Shown here piece by piece: positions 52,449-60,439 of a DNA stretch of 64,000 bases. The DNA is from Metabacillus sp. B2-18 (GTDB lineage Bacteria > Bacillota > Bacilli > Bacillales > Bacillaceae): positions 2,827,501-2,891,500 of the forward strand of contig NZ_CP088245.1 in NCBI RefSeq assembly GCF_021117275.1, given 5' to 3'. Under the pieces are notes generated by a model that worked only from the letters and a program-made list of their open reading frames with translations, ran no database searches and had not been told where the DNA came from. Positions within the stretch are counted from its first letter, which is position 1, and each line of letters starts with the position of its first letter. The position numbers were made by a program, and so were the translations under genes.

Positions 52449-53135
52449 ATGTCCTATTTTTCTTATCCGCCTTTCTACCGTTCAACTCCCCCTTCACAAT
52501 TAAGCACACCTCAACAAAGAACAGTTACCGTAGAAGGTAGAGGAAAAGTCAACGCCGTACCAGATCAAGCAATTATTACGATTGGTTTTGTTACTGAAAA
52601 TGAGGATGTTAACAAAGCACAAGCACAAAATGCGAGGATAACAACTCAGGGTTTAGCTGCTCTGAAAGAAATAAATATCCAACAAGAAGATATTCAAACA
52701 GTTTCATATATCATTCAGCCTATTTACGAATTCACCGAAGGATCTTCTATCTTAAAGGGATATAAAGTACAACATACTTTTGAAATAACAGTTAAAGATT
52801 TAAATCAAGTTGGTAAAGTGTACGAAGCGGTAGTAGCAGCAGGGGCAAATATCGCAGATAATATCGAGTTTGTTGTTTCAAATAAAGATTTATACTACCA
52901 GCAAGCTTTACAACTTGCTATCAAAAATGCAACTGAAAAAGCGTCAAGCATTGGACAACAGCTGGGTGTTAGCATGAATACCGTTCCGATTAAAGTTACA
53001 GAGAATTCTACAGCCATTTCACCAAGGGACTATACACTTTCTTTCTCTGCTGAAGCTACTTTACAAGCAGCACCTCCTATACAAAGAAGTAAGCTTGAAA
53101 TTGAGGCAATCGTAACAGTCGTTTATCCATATTAA
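52449..53135 (+). CDS. SIMPL domain protein
   Basis: 228 residues. The SIMPL domain (VTVEGRGKVNAVPDQAIITIGFVTENEDVNKAQAQNA, YIIQPIYEF) covers about 25-228. There is no signal peptide, unlike many SIMPL proteins (the N-terminus MSYFSYPPFYRSTPPSQLST is Pro/Ser-rich), so it is probably cytoplasmic or a spore protein. The family is linked to periplasmic or envelope stress in other bacteria; here the role is unknown. ATG 52449 follows AAGGAAGGATGTTT. Confidence 0.85.
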   Translation: MSYFSYPPFYRSTPPSQLSTPQQRTVTVEGRGKVNAVPDQAIITIGFVTENEDVNKAQAQNARITTQGLAALKEINIQQEDIQTVSYIIQPIYEFTEGSSILKGYKVQHTFEITVKDLNQVGKVYEAVVAAGANIADNIEFVVSNKDLYYQQALQLAIKNATEKASSIGQQLGVSMNTVPIKVTENSTAISPRDYTLSFSAEATLQAAPPIQRSKLEIEAIVTVVYPY

Positions 53136-53165
53136 AAAGAGGACGAATTCTTCGCCCTCTTTTTA
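53135..53165. terminator. Bidirectional intrinsic terminator
   Basis: AAAAAGAGG pairs with CCTCTTTTT around an imperfect inner stem, between convergent genes. Confidence 0.8.
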
Positions 53166-53168
53166 CTA

Positions 53169-54266
53169 TTAGTTTTGTTTTAAAAACGACTCAATTTCTT
53201 TCGTTAATTCTTCTTTAATAGCATCAATTTTCTTAAAATCCATTGCTTCTATATAATAGGATTCTAACTGGTCTCTTAGTTGCTTTGCTTCAGCTAGATA
53301 GGATATTGCTTCTTTCATTTTATCTTTATATGCCTTTGTTGTTCTAGCAATGTCTTCTGCGTATTTTTCATCTGTTCCAGGTGTGATGCAGCGTTCATAC
53401 ATATCAATTATTTCATCAGAATTTCTTTCAGGAAAATATTCATGTGGTGCAGTACTGTCAAAAATAGCAATTCCCTTTTCACGTAAAATCACCATATCAA
53501 GGCTGTTAGGATCAAAACCGCAATGATACACTTCTACATCAAAACCTCTTTGCTCACCTGCAGCCACAATTTTCTTTAACATTGTTGACTTGCCTGAACC
53601 GGCTCTCCCTTTTATAAAATAACGTTTTTCGATATCTTCTGTTAAATTTTGAATAAAATCAACAGCTCCATCTGGAGTTGCTGCTCCTAGAAAACGATGC
53701 TGAACTCTAGGCTTTTTGTCTAATGTTTCCTCTTTATAAAACAAGGAAATGATTTCGTCTGTTAACTGGTTAGCCTTAGCAAAATCCATGTTAGAAACAT
53801 AAATGTCTTCAATATCATCATGCGCTCTTAATGAGGCAGCAAATGTTTCATATGCTTGATTAAATTTCTTTGAAATCTCCTCATTAAGAGTAAGTATTTC
53901 TTCTTTATGCTGCGATAATTTATTAGAATCCCAAGCAACACCCAGATTTACATACTCTTCAATAACACCTGGAGCTTTAGGCTCAATTACATGTGGTGCT
54001 GTTCCATCAACAATTCCTATTTTTTCATTTGGAAGAATGACTCCATCAATGGACTTGTTATCAGAAGCACAATGTAAATACTCTACATCGAATCCCTTTT
54101 CTTCCATCATTTGACCAACATGCTTCATAAGAGAAGATTTCCCCGTACCTGGGCCTCCCTTTAATATATATAAACGCTCTAGATCCTCTAATACTGAGTC
54201 ATATAAACTATAAAAACCTTTGGCAGTGTTTCCTCCTGCATAATAATGATGAACTTTTCCTGTCAT
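53169..54266 (-). CDS. Two-P-loop ATPase of the PRK06851 family
   Basis: 365 residues built from two similar halves. Each has its own Walker A: GGPGTGKSSLMKHVG (about 37-51) and GRAGSGKSTMLKKIV (about 225-239), followed in both by a DVEYLHCASDNKSIDGVI / DVEVYHCGFDPNSLDMVI stretch, so the gene arose by internal duplication. The family is restricted mainly to Bacillales; function unknown. ATG 54266 follows AAGGGGTGATTAG. It is divergent from the small gene at 54403. Confidence 0.88.
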   Translation of the reverse strand: MTGKVHHYYAGGNTAKGFYSLYDSVLEDLERLYILKGGPGTGKSSLMKHVGQMMEEKGFDVEYLHCASDNKSIDGVILPNEKIGIVDGTAPHVIEPKAPGVIEEYVNLGVAWDSNKLSQHKEEILTLNEEISKKFNQAYETFAASLRAHDDIEDIYVSNMDFAKANQLTDEIISLFYKEETLDKKPRVQHRFLGAATPDGAVDFIQNLTEDIEKRYFIKGRAGSGKSTMLKKIVAAGEQRGFDVEVYHCGFDPNSLDMVILREKGIAIFDSTAPHEYFPERNSDEIIDMYERCITPGTDEKYAEDIARTTKAYKDKMKEAISYLAEAKQLRDQLESYYIEAMDFKKIDAIKEELTKEIESFLKQN

Positions 54267-54402
54267 CTAATCACCCCTTAACACCTTTGCCTTTAACATA
54301 TGTAGATTATCTCACAAGGGTGAATGCCTAATTTTTAAAATCGCGTATTGCGCAAAACTTTTGTATAATGGTTCCTATATTTAATAAAGGAGATCGTTTC
54401 AA

Positions 54403-54702
54403 TTGAACTCAAAAGAACTTGAACAAAAAATCATACAAAACTATCAAAAAGATGAAGGAATGATGATTTTAATTTTTGCACAATGGTGTGTGAATCATGA
54501 TCTTAATCCAACTGAACTTTATTTAAGAGCCTATCCTGGGCAATCAGAAAATTATGCCCTTAAACAAACAATTGATTTAACCGTTTCTAAAGAAGAATCA
54601 GAACACATCCCAGATCAAACCCTCCTTAATGTTTTATCATTGTTTGGCAATGAAGACCTAGCTTTTGTTGTAACAGAAGAAATAAATAAAAGAAAAAAAT
54701 AA
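54403..54702 (+). CDS. Small conserved Bacillus protein, YxiS-like
   Basis: 99 residues, acidic and helical, no membrane segment: GMMILIFAQWCVNHDLNPTELYLRAYPGQSENYALKQ and LNVLSLFGNEDLAFVVTEEI. The start TTG 54403 has AAAGGAG about 11 nt upstream and no ATG is better. Length and pattern resemble B. subtilis YxiS; function unknown. Confidence 0.7.
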   Translation: MNSKELEQKIIQNYQKDEGMMILIFAQWCVNHDLNPTELYLRAYPGQSENYALKQTIDLTVSKEESEHIPDQTLLNVLSLFGNEDLAFVVTEEINKRKK

Positions 54703-54816
54703 GAGGGATGGAAATTAAAATGGTGGTCAAGGTAGTTTTGTGCTTTGGCTTTTTGTCTAAGTCCGCGAAAATTTTCAAATGATCATTTGATAAGTAAGTT
54801 GGTAGATTTTCATCTG

Positions 54817-54848
54817 GAAAAAAGCACGCCAATAATCGGCGTGCTTTC
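54817..54848 (-). terminator. Intrinsic terminator of fabF
   Basis: AAAGCACGCC pairs perfectly with GGCGTGCTTT around a 7-nt loop, followed by TTTTT on the minus strand. It lies next to the fabF stop codon. Confidence 0.9.
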
Positions 54849-54849
54849 C

Positions 54850-56091
54850 TTATTTATCATATCTTTTAAACACTAACGTGGCATTATGTCCACCAAAGCC
54901 AAATGAATTTGATAAAACAACAGAAACATCTGATTGCTTTGCTTCATTCGGTACATAATCTAAATCTAGTTCCTCATCGGATGTTTCATAGTTAATGGTT
55001 GGAGGAATGACACCATCTTTTATTGAAAGCAAAGAGAAAATGGCTTCCACCGCACCTGCTGCACCCAACAAGTGTCCTGTCATCGACTTTGTTGAGCTTA
55101 CAGCAAGTTTGTAAGCATGTTGACCAAATACTTCTTTTATTGCTTTTGTTTCATTTAAATCATTATAATAAGTACTTGTGCCGTGGGCATTAATGTAATC
55201 AACATTCTCTGCCTGCAAATTAGCATCTGATAATGCTAGTTTCATAGCACGTTGTCCGCCTTCTCCTTCTGGTGCAGGTGTTGTAATATGATATGCGTCC
55301 CCAGTCGCACCATAACCAACAAGTTCTCCGTAAATTTTAGCACCGCGAGCTAAGGCATGATCTAATTCTTCTAAAACAACAACACCCGACCCTTCAGCGA
55401 TAACAAATCCGTCACGATTTTTATCAAAAGGTCGACTAGCTGTGTTTGGGTCCTGATTTGTTGATAAAGCCGTCATATTAGTGAACCCTGCGACTGTCAT
55501 CTCGGTAATCGATGCTTCAGATCCACCAGCAATCATCATATCTGCTACACCATTTTGAATAACTCGAAAAGCATCTCCAATAGAGTTAGCACCCGAAGCA
55601 CATGCAGTTACTGAGCAATTGTTAATCCCTTTTGCTCCAATCTCAATTGAAACCCTGCCAGAAGCCATATCTGGAATGAACATAGGAATAATAAATGGAC
55701 TAACACGCTTTGGACCTTTATTTAAATAACGTTTATGTTGTTCCTCAAATTCATCAAGTCCACCGATTCCCGAACCTATCCATACTCCAACACGTTCAGG
55801 GTCAATTGTTTCTCCTATTTTAATTCCCGAATCATTCACTGCCATTTTACTTGCAGCTATTGCAAAATGAGTAAATCTTGCCATTCTTCTCGCTTCTTTA
55901 AAGTCAATATACTCATCTGTTGAAAAATTCTTTACTTCTCCAGCTACTTTCACTTGAAACTGTTCTGAATTAATACGTGTTAAAGGTGCAATGCCCGATA
56001 CTCCACTTTTAATATTTTCCCAGGTTGTTCGTGCATCATTACCTAGTGGTGTTACAGCTCCAATACCTGTAATCACAACTCGCTTCTTCAT
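54850..56091 (-). CDS. fabF: Beta-ketoacyl-ACP synthase II
   Basis: 413 residues, normal length. Catalytic Cys in [14 protein letters not shown] (about 163-176), first His in [11 protein letters not shown] (about 303-313), second in [12 protein letters not shown] (about 400-411), with [19 protein letters not shown] between. It elongates acyl-ACP by two carbons. It stands alone, whereas in B. subtilis fabHA precedes fabF. ATG 56091 follows AAAGGAGAGAGCCTAAC. A FapR-like half site lies about 140 nt upstream. Confidence 0.96.
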   Translation of the reverse strand: MKKRVVITGIGAVTPLGNDARTTWENIKSGVSGIAPLTRINSEQFQVKVAGEVKNFSTDEYIDFKEARRMARFTHFAIAASKMAVNDSGIKIGETIDPERVGVWIGSGIGGLDEFEEQHKRYLNKGPKRVSPFIIPMFIPDMASGRVSIEIGAKGINNCSVTACASGANSIGDAFRVIQNGVADMMIAGGSEASITEMTVAGFTNMTALSTNQDPNTASRPFDKNRDGFVIAEGSGVVVLEELDHALARGAKIYGELVGYGATGDAYHITTPAPEGEGGQRAMKLALSDANLQAENVDYINAHGTSTYYNDLNETKAIKEVFGQHAYKLAVSSTKSMTGHLLGAAGAVEAIFSLLSIKDGVIPPTINYETSDEELDLDYVPNEAKQSDVSVVLSNSFGFGGHNATLVFKRYDK

Positions 56092-56224
56092 GTTAGGCTC
56101 TCTCCTTTATAACAAATATATGATATAAACTAATTCTATTTAATATGATAGATAAACAGATAACTTATGACTTGGTCTTAGTAGCACATACATATATCTT
56201 ATACCAGATCATGAAAAATGAAAA

Positions 56225-56239
56225 GTTACCGGTACTAAA
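56225..56239 (-). promoter_or_regulatory. Possible FapR operator (half site) upstream of fabF
   Basis: On the minus strand TTAGTACC is followed directly by GGTAACTT. The first half equals that of the Bacillus FapR box (TTAGTACCTGRTACTAA type), but the second half is degenerate and one base short. A weak call. Confidence 0.35.
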
Positions 56240-56258
56240 AGAAACTTTTTATAAATGT

Positions 56259-56284
56259 AAAAAGACCCCCATGTCTGGAGGTCA
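56259..56284 (-). terminator. Intrinsic terminator of the DUF6376 lipoprotein gene
   Basis: GACCTCC pairs with GGGGGTC around a 6-nt loop (one mismatch), followed by TTTTT on the minus strand, 7 nt past the stop. Confidence 0.75.
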
Positions 56285-56290
56285 TTTCTA

Positions 56291-56728
56291 TTATAATTCC
56301 AATTTTTCAACAGCATCAATAAATGATGTGATATCCTCTACAGTTTGAAATATTTCACTATTTTGTATTTCTTCCACCATTACTTCTCCATCTTGTTGAA
56401 CTTGTTCAAACTGATTTAGTAATTCTTCATTTTTTGAAACAAGATCCTGATGTAGGTCTTCAGCAACTGCTGGAGCATCTATGTTATTAAATTCTTCAAT
56501 ATTTTCGGTTAATGTGTTTACCTGATTTTCAAGTTCAGTTCTCATTTCTGGATCACTTGCAGCATTTTCAATTAGACCTGGTGCATTTTCAGCAAAATCA
56601 CTCATTGAGTTTAACAAGCTATTTGCTTCATTAACATAGTCCAGCGATTGATTTACTTCATCTACTACAGAGCACGCAGTGGTTAGCATAAAAGCCGCAA
56701 TAATTACAAGAAAAGAAAGCTTTTTCAT
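56291..56728 (-). CDS. DUF6376-type lipoprotein
   Basis: 145 residues. A lipoprotein signal peptide MKKLSFLVIIAAFMLTTACS has its lipobox LTTAC with Cys19 as the lipidated residue. The mature part is helical and acidic (EVNQSLDYVNEANSLLNSMSDFAEN), matching the DUF6376 type of Bacillus lipoproteins of unknown function. ATG 56728 follows ATAGGAGTGATAAA. A run of 7-nt repeats sits 25 nt upstream and may affect its promoter. Confidence 0.82.
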   Translation of the reverse strand: MKKLSFLVIIAAFMLTTACSVVDEVNQSLDYVNEANSLLNSMSDFAENAPGLIENAASDPEMRTELENQVNTLTENIEEFNNIDAPAVAEDLHQDLVSKNEELLNQFEQVQQDGEVMVEEIQNSEIFQTVEDITSFIDAVEKLEL

Positions 56729-56752
56729 TTTATCACTCCTATGAGTTTATAG

Positions 56753-56787
56753 GTTATAAGTTATAAGTTATAAGTTATAAGTTATAA
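56753..56787 (-). repeat. Heptanucleotide tandem repeat (five copies) upstream of the lipoprotein gene
   Basis: GTTATAA repeated five times in perfect register (on the minus strand TTATAAC, i.e. TATAAC -10-like hexamers every 7 nt). Such repeats change copy number by slippage and could alter promoter spacing. Confidence 0.85.
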
Positions 56788-56855
56788 GTTTTATACGGAT
56801 AAGTGGTGAAGAAAGTTTCAAAGACTTTGTTCTGACTAATAACGCTAAAAACAAT

Positions 56856-56889
56856 TAAAAGGCTAACATCATGGTTGTTAACCTTTTAT
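56856..56889 (-). terminator. Terminator downstream of the 39-codon ORF
   Basis: AAAAGGTTAAC pairs with GTTAGCCTTTT (one G-U pair), with an ACCATGATG loop, followed by T residues on the minus strand. Confidence 0.7.
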
Positions 56890-56892
56890 TGT

Positions 56893-57012
56893 TTAAGATT
56901 CATTTGTCACTAACCATTTGAGAAATTCTTGTTCGGGTTCTGTAAGAAATCGACCTAAGTCTCTTGAAAAATATAAATATAACTCTATGTATCTTTTTGC
57001 CATTTCGTCCAT
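56893..57012 (-). CDS. 39-residue ORF, unknown
   Basis: MDEMAKRYIELYLYFSRDLG and then RFLTEPEQEFLKWLVTNES: helical, acidic, no membrane segment. GGGGGAT lies 4 nt before ATG 57012 and an intrinsic terminator follows the stop codon directly, both of which favour a real gene. Resembles small anti-kinase peptides in length only; no family recognised. Confidence 0.5.
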   Translation of the reverse strand: MDEMAKRYIELYLYFSRDLGRFLTEPEQEFLKWLVTNES

Positions 57013-57107
57013 GAATATCCCCCTAGTATGTATAAGAACTTCTTTATTTTATCACGTTCATATGGTAAGTGGTAAAAAATCTTTTAAAACATCAAAATCA
57101 ACGAACA

Positions 57108-57326
57108 TTATTCTTCATCCACAATGTCATTTGAATCAATATCGTCATTTTCATTTTTCTCTTTGGTATCAAAGAACTCATTAATTTTTTCAACGATTGA
57201 CTCATCATTTTTTTCTAGATGATGAGTAGCATGTTCTGTATCAATAAAGTTCTGAAAGGTATAAGTTTGGATTAGTTTCTTTTTATTTTTGATGTGTTTA
57301 CCTACAATTAGTAACAAAAATAACAA
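57108..57326 (-). CDS. Small single-pass membrane protein, start uncertain
   Basis: 72 residues from TTG 57326: FLLLIVGKHIKNKKK then an acidic tail ending DIVDEE. The TTG has no ribosome binding site. Continuing the frame upstream gives ILYLILFLILL, which would complete a normal 20-residue membrane helix, and a GAGGGTGAGG site precedes it, but no ATG, GTG or TTG is available there; an ATT at 57356 would be a rare start. No family recognised. Confidence 0.5.
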   Translation of the reverse strand: MLFLLLIVGKHIKNKKKLIQTYTFQNFIDTEHATHHLEKNDESIVEKINEFFDTKEKNENDDIDSNDIVDEE

Positions 57327-57391
57327 TATTAGAAAGAGTATTAAGTATAAGATAATTACACCTCACCCTCTTACACTGTTTAGTTATCATT

Positions 57392-57432
57392 CCTAAAAGA
57401 AAAAGCTACTTGCGTAACTTTTTCTTTTTAGG
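57392..57432 (-). terminator. Intrinsic terminator of the DUF4397 gene
   Basis: CCTAAAAAGAAAAAG pairs with CTTTTTCTTTTAGG (one bulge) around a 12-nt loop, about 12 nt past the stop codon. Confidence 0.8.
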
Positions 57433-57443
57433 TTCTTTAGGTG

Positions 57444-58208
57444 CTAAGGCATCAAAAATAGAGATTCTAATGGAGGATTTCCACCTGCAAGACCAACCGC
57501 AACTGCTGTATAGGTCTTTCCAGCTTTAAGCTGTACTTGCGGAATCGTTAACACGACATTATTAGTTCCAGCAACTCTAACTTCTAAATTAACAGTTAAT
57601 GGAGATAATGTCAGGTAATCTGTAGCTTTTTCGTACGGAACATTGGGAAAGAGCACCTTACCACCTTGAACTGCAATATCAACATTTGGAGCACCTGGGG
57701 AGAGGTGAATAAACCGGACTTTTGCTTGGTTCGGGCTTACATACGGTTTATCTACAAAAACATTTAATTTAAGGTTTGCTACCCTTCCAGTTGCTGCAAC
57801 AGTGTAGTAAGTATTTCTTGTTAAAGAAAGTTGTTCTCTTAAAACAGGCTGAGTTGTTTCCCCAGTTGGGTACACTTCAATCGTGTAGCGACCATATGGT
57901 AATTGTAAGTAATCAGTTGTTTCTTGAAAAACAAGATTCGTAATGGCTTTATTTCCGTTTACATAAACATCAACACCCGGTGCGTCTGGAGAGGCATGAA
58001 AAACACGTATAAAGGAATTCTGCTGTCCAGCTCTGTCTGCCATTCCGTAAGTATGTCCGTGAAAATCTGCAGCTGCAAGTTGTTGTACACACATTAAGTG
58101 TTTTTGATAATACATGATGTGCAGCTGAGGATTTGAGTATTTATAGTAGTCCGCCAGCATTTGATATTTTGCCGCTTCAAGTACCAACATTGATTCATTT
58201 TGGTGCAT
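57444..58208 (-). CDS. DUF4397 domain protein
   Basis: 254 residues. Two DUF4397 beta-sandwich repeats (about 85-160 and 170-245) show FIRVFHASPDAPGVDVYVNG and VRFIHLSPGAPNVDIAVQG, the characteristic H-(A/L)-SPxAPxVD pattern. The first 80 residues are helical (AAKYQMLADYYKYSNPQ, MYYQKHLMCVQQLAAADFHGH). No signal peptide is present, unlike many DUF4397 proteins; spore-coat location is possible. ATG 58208 follows AGGAGTG by 6 nt; a longer frame to 58244 is not used. Confidence 0.85.
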   Translation of the reverse strand: MHQNESMLVLEAAKYQMLADYYKYSNPQLHIMYYQKHLMCVQQLAAADFHGHTYGMADRAGQQNSFIRVFHASPDAPGVDVYVNGNKAITNLVFQETTDYLQLPYGRYTIEVYPTGETTQPVLREQLSLTRNTYYTVAATGRVANLKLNVFVDKPYVSPNQAKVRFIHLSPGAPNVDIAVQGGKVLFPNVPYEKATDYLTLSPLTVNLEVRVAGTNNVVLTIPQVQLKAGKTYTAVAVGLAGGNPPLESLFLMP

Positions 58209-58322
58209 GCTATTCACTCCTAAAATAGTATTAACACCATACAATATGTAAAACGCCTATATAGTTTCCTATTTTTTGTCATTTTCACAATAATTTTTTT
58301 GCAGTTGTAAATAGTCACACAT

Positions 58323-58352
58323 AAAACAGAGTAGATTTCTCCACTCTGTTTT
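58323..58352 (-). terminator. Intrinsic terminator of the Arg/Asp-rich small gene
   Basis: AAACAGAGTGGA pairs with TCTACTCTGTTT (one G-U pair) around GAAA, followed by TTATG. Confidence 0.82.
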
Positions 58353-58371
58353 TATATTTCAATTCATTTTT

Positions 58372-58590
58372 CTACCAAGGAAAGCCCCTTCTTCTTCTTC
58401 TGCGATCTTCAGCACCTAGTACATCATCATCTCGGTCATATCTTCTATCTCTTCTATCTTCTACACCTGCAACATCATTATCAAAACGACGACGACGCCT
58501 TTTATCATCTGCTTCAACGATAATCACTTCATCTGCATTAATGATTACACGATCTGCATTAATCACTAGCCTTTTTCTATTTTCTGACAT
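58372..58590 (-). CDS. Small strand-repeat/Arg-Asp-rich protein, paralogue of 23711-23923
   Basis: 72 residues. The head VINADRVIINADEVIIVEAD repeats a V-I-x-A-D pattern three times, as in a beta-helix turn, then the tail is low-complexity (RRRRRFDNDVAGVEDRRDRRYDRDDDVL, given here in part) and ends RRRRGFPW. It shares both parts with the gene at 23711-23923 (VIKVDTLVIHAKEVKVVED). ATG 58590 follows GGAGGTGGGATAA. Function unknown. Confidence 0.72.
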   Translation of the reverse strand: MSENRKRLVINADRVIINADEVIIVEADDKRRRRRFDNDVAGVEDRRDRRYDRDDDVLGAEDRRRRRRGFPW

Positions 58591-58761
58591 TTATCCCACC
58601 TCCATTCTCTTTTACTACATGTTATGAAACGAACATAAAAACGAGTGGACGAGTATATTGGGACAACTCACTAATTTTTTAGTCTTCAAAAAAGGTTACA
58701 TAATCAATTCTAGGTCAGGAAAAAATAAACAGATACGGTGGGAATGTGGGATGAAAAGAAA

Positions 58762-58878
58762 ATGAAAAAGTTACTGGCAATTTTACTAGCAGCACTTCTT
58801 GCTACTTCTGTGGTGGCATGTGATGATGCTCCTGGTGAAGATGAAATCGGTGATGGTGAAATCAACGATGAGGAATAA
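58762..58878 (+). CDS. Tiny acidic lipoprotein
   Basis: 38 residues. MKKLLAILLAALLATSVVAC is a lipoprotein signal with the lipobox VVAC (Cys20); the mature part, CDDAPGEDEIGDGEINDEE, has twelve acidic residues in 19. ATG 58762 lies in the frame opened by ATG 58744 (site GGTGGG); the internal ATG gives a proper signal peptide. No family is recognised; a membrane-anchored acidic peptide could bind cations, but that is speculation. Confidence 0.6.
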   Translation: MKKLLAILLAALLATSVVACDDAPGEDEIGDGEINDEE

Positions 58879-58880
58879 GC

Positions 58881-58907
58881 AAAAGACACACGGTTTATCC
58901 GTGTGTC
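58881..58907 (-). terminator. Intrinsic terminator of the MFS gene
   Basis: GACACACGG pairs perfectly with CCGTGTGTC around ATAAA, followed by TTTTGC on the minus strand; the stem begins inside the last codons. Confidence 0.85.
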
Positions 58908-60265
58908 GTATTTGTTCTTGCTTTGATATAAAAATGAAACAACATAATAGCGAGTGTAACGAGAAAGGCCAATCCACCAAAAATATTACGATAAATGAGG
59001 TCTACAGCCAAGCCATCTTGAAGAGTAATCAAGATCCCCGTTAATGTTACACCAAAGGCTCCTCCGAAAAATTGAATCAGCTGGGTCATCCCCATCCCTA
59101 TCCCAATCTCTTCAGTTGGGAGAATCCTTGAAACTTCATTAGCTACACTTGATGTAAGGGCTGAGAAACCGGTGCTCATAAACATATAAGTTAGTAAGAT
59201 AAAATATGGTGACTTCGTTGACAACAATGTAAATAAAACCGTTGCAATAAATAAGAATAGTTGCCCAAAAAGAATAAGCGGACCATTGCCAAACCGATCA
59301 ATTAACCTCCCAATAAACTGTGCAGCCACAGCAGACAAAATAGCTCCAGGGAAAATCATCATCCCTACTTCCGCAGGATCTTTTCCAAAAACATCTGTTA
59401 ATATGATCGGCATAAGAAAGAGGGTAGAAAAATGGGTGACAAACGCGACAAATCCGATAAAAAGCAATTTAAGATATTGCTTCTCTTTTAGCAATTTTGG
59501 CTGGATAAACGGCATCTTTACTTTGTTAATATGCCTCCACATCAGCCAAAGAATAATCATGCTTGAAAATAAGATGATATAAGAAAAGGTTGAGAGAAAT
59601 AACAACACACCAGTTACACCTGCTGCTGTTAAGCATCCACCTAACGTATCAAATTTCACCTTCTTAATCTCTTCTTTCGGCAACAGTCTTTGTAAAAGTG
59701 GAATAAATAAAACAACTAATCCTGTTACTACAAACAAGTAATTCCATCCTAAATATTGAGTAATAGCTCCCCCAATAACAGGTCCCAGTCCAAATCCAAG
59801 TGAAGAGGCTGATGCAATGAGGGCCATGGCTTTTCCTCTTCTACTTATTGGAATATATCTTCCTGCTAGCACCATCGCAAGACCTGGTACAGCTCCTGCT
59901 CCCGCCGCTTGAAGAACCCTAGTAGTTAATAAAAGTGGAAATGAGTTGGCAAAAAAGCCGATAACTGAAGCAACTCCTAATATGGATAGTCCGATAAGAA
60001 GCAATCTCGAAATTGGAATATAATCAGAAAGACGACTAAATGTTAAAGTAGCAATGGCAAAAACAATTGAATATCCCGATACAATCCAAGATGCTGTTGA
60101 AGAGGTAAGAGATAAATCTGTTAACACACTTGGTAAAGCCACATTAAACATCGTTGTATTCATGACAACAAGCCAAACAATAAAACTCCAAATGAAGACA
60201 ATTTTGTTTTCCTGTATGGATTCTGCCCCTGTACTTTTAGGAGCAGCAATGGAAACCGAAGACAT
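58895..60265 (-). CDS. MFS transporter, 14-TM drug/proton antiporter type
   Basis: 456 residues, about fourteen hydrophobic segments. The N-terminal half has MNTTMFNVALPSVLTDL (motif D1-like) and FSRLSDYIPISRLLL (motif A-like), and GFGLGPVIGGAITQYLGWNYLF is antiporter motif C, as in Tet(L)- and QacA-like exporters. ATG 60265 follows AGGTGG by 6 nt. Substrate unknown; it is probably separate from the upstream acyl operon, which ends at 60440. Confidence 0.88.
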   Translation of the reverse strand: MSSVSIAAPKSTGAESIQENKIVFIWSFIVWLVVMNTTMFNVALPSVLTDLSLTSSTASWIVSGYSIVFAIATLTFSRLSDYIPISRLLLIGLSILGVASVIGFFANSFPLLLTTRVLQAAGAGAVPGLAMVLAGRYIPISRRGKAMALIASASSLGFGLGPVIGGAITQYLGWNYLFVVTGLVVLFIPLLQRLLPKEEIKKVKFDTLGGCLTAAGVTGVLLFLSTFSYIILFSSMIILWLMWRHINKVKMPFIQPKLLKEKQYLKLLFIGFVAFVTHFSTLFLMPIILTDVFGKDPAEVGMMIFPGAILSAVAAQFIGRLIDRFGNGPLILFGQLFLFIATVLFTLLSTKSPYFILLTYMFMSTGFSALTSSVANEVSRILPTEEIGIGMGMTQLIQFFGGAFGVTLTGILITLQDGLAVDLIYRNIFGGLAFLVTLAIMLFHFYIKARTNTTHG

Positions 60266-60439
60266 TTGATACCACCTGTTTCTTTCAATTTATTAAACAA
60301 TGATCTTATCATAATACGTTTTTTCTTCCTATAAAAGAAAAGTGCTTCGATTATCGAAAAATGTACTTTATGAAGAATTGTCCCAAATAAGCAAAAAAGG
60401 ATGAACATAGTATAGGTTCACCCTTACAAAACAGTTACA

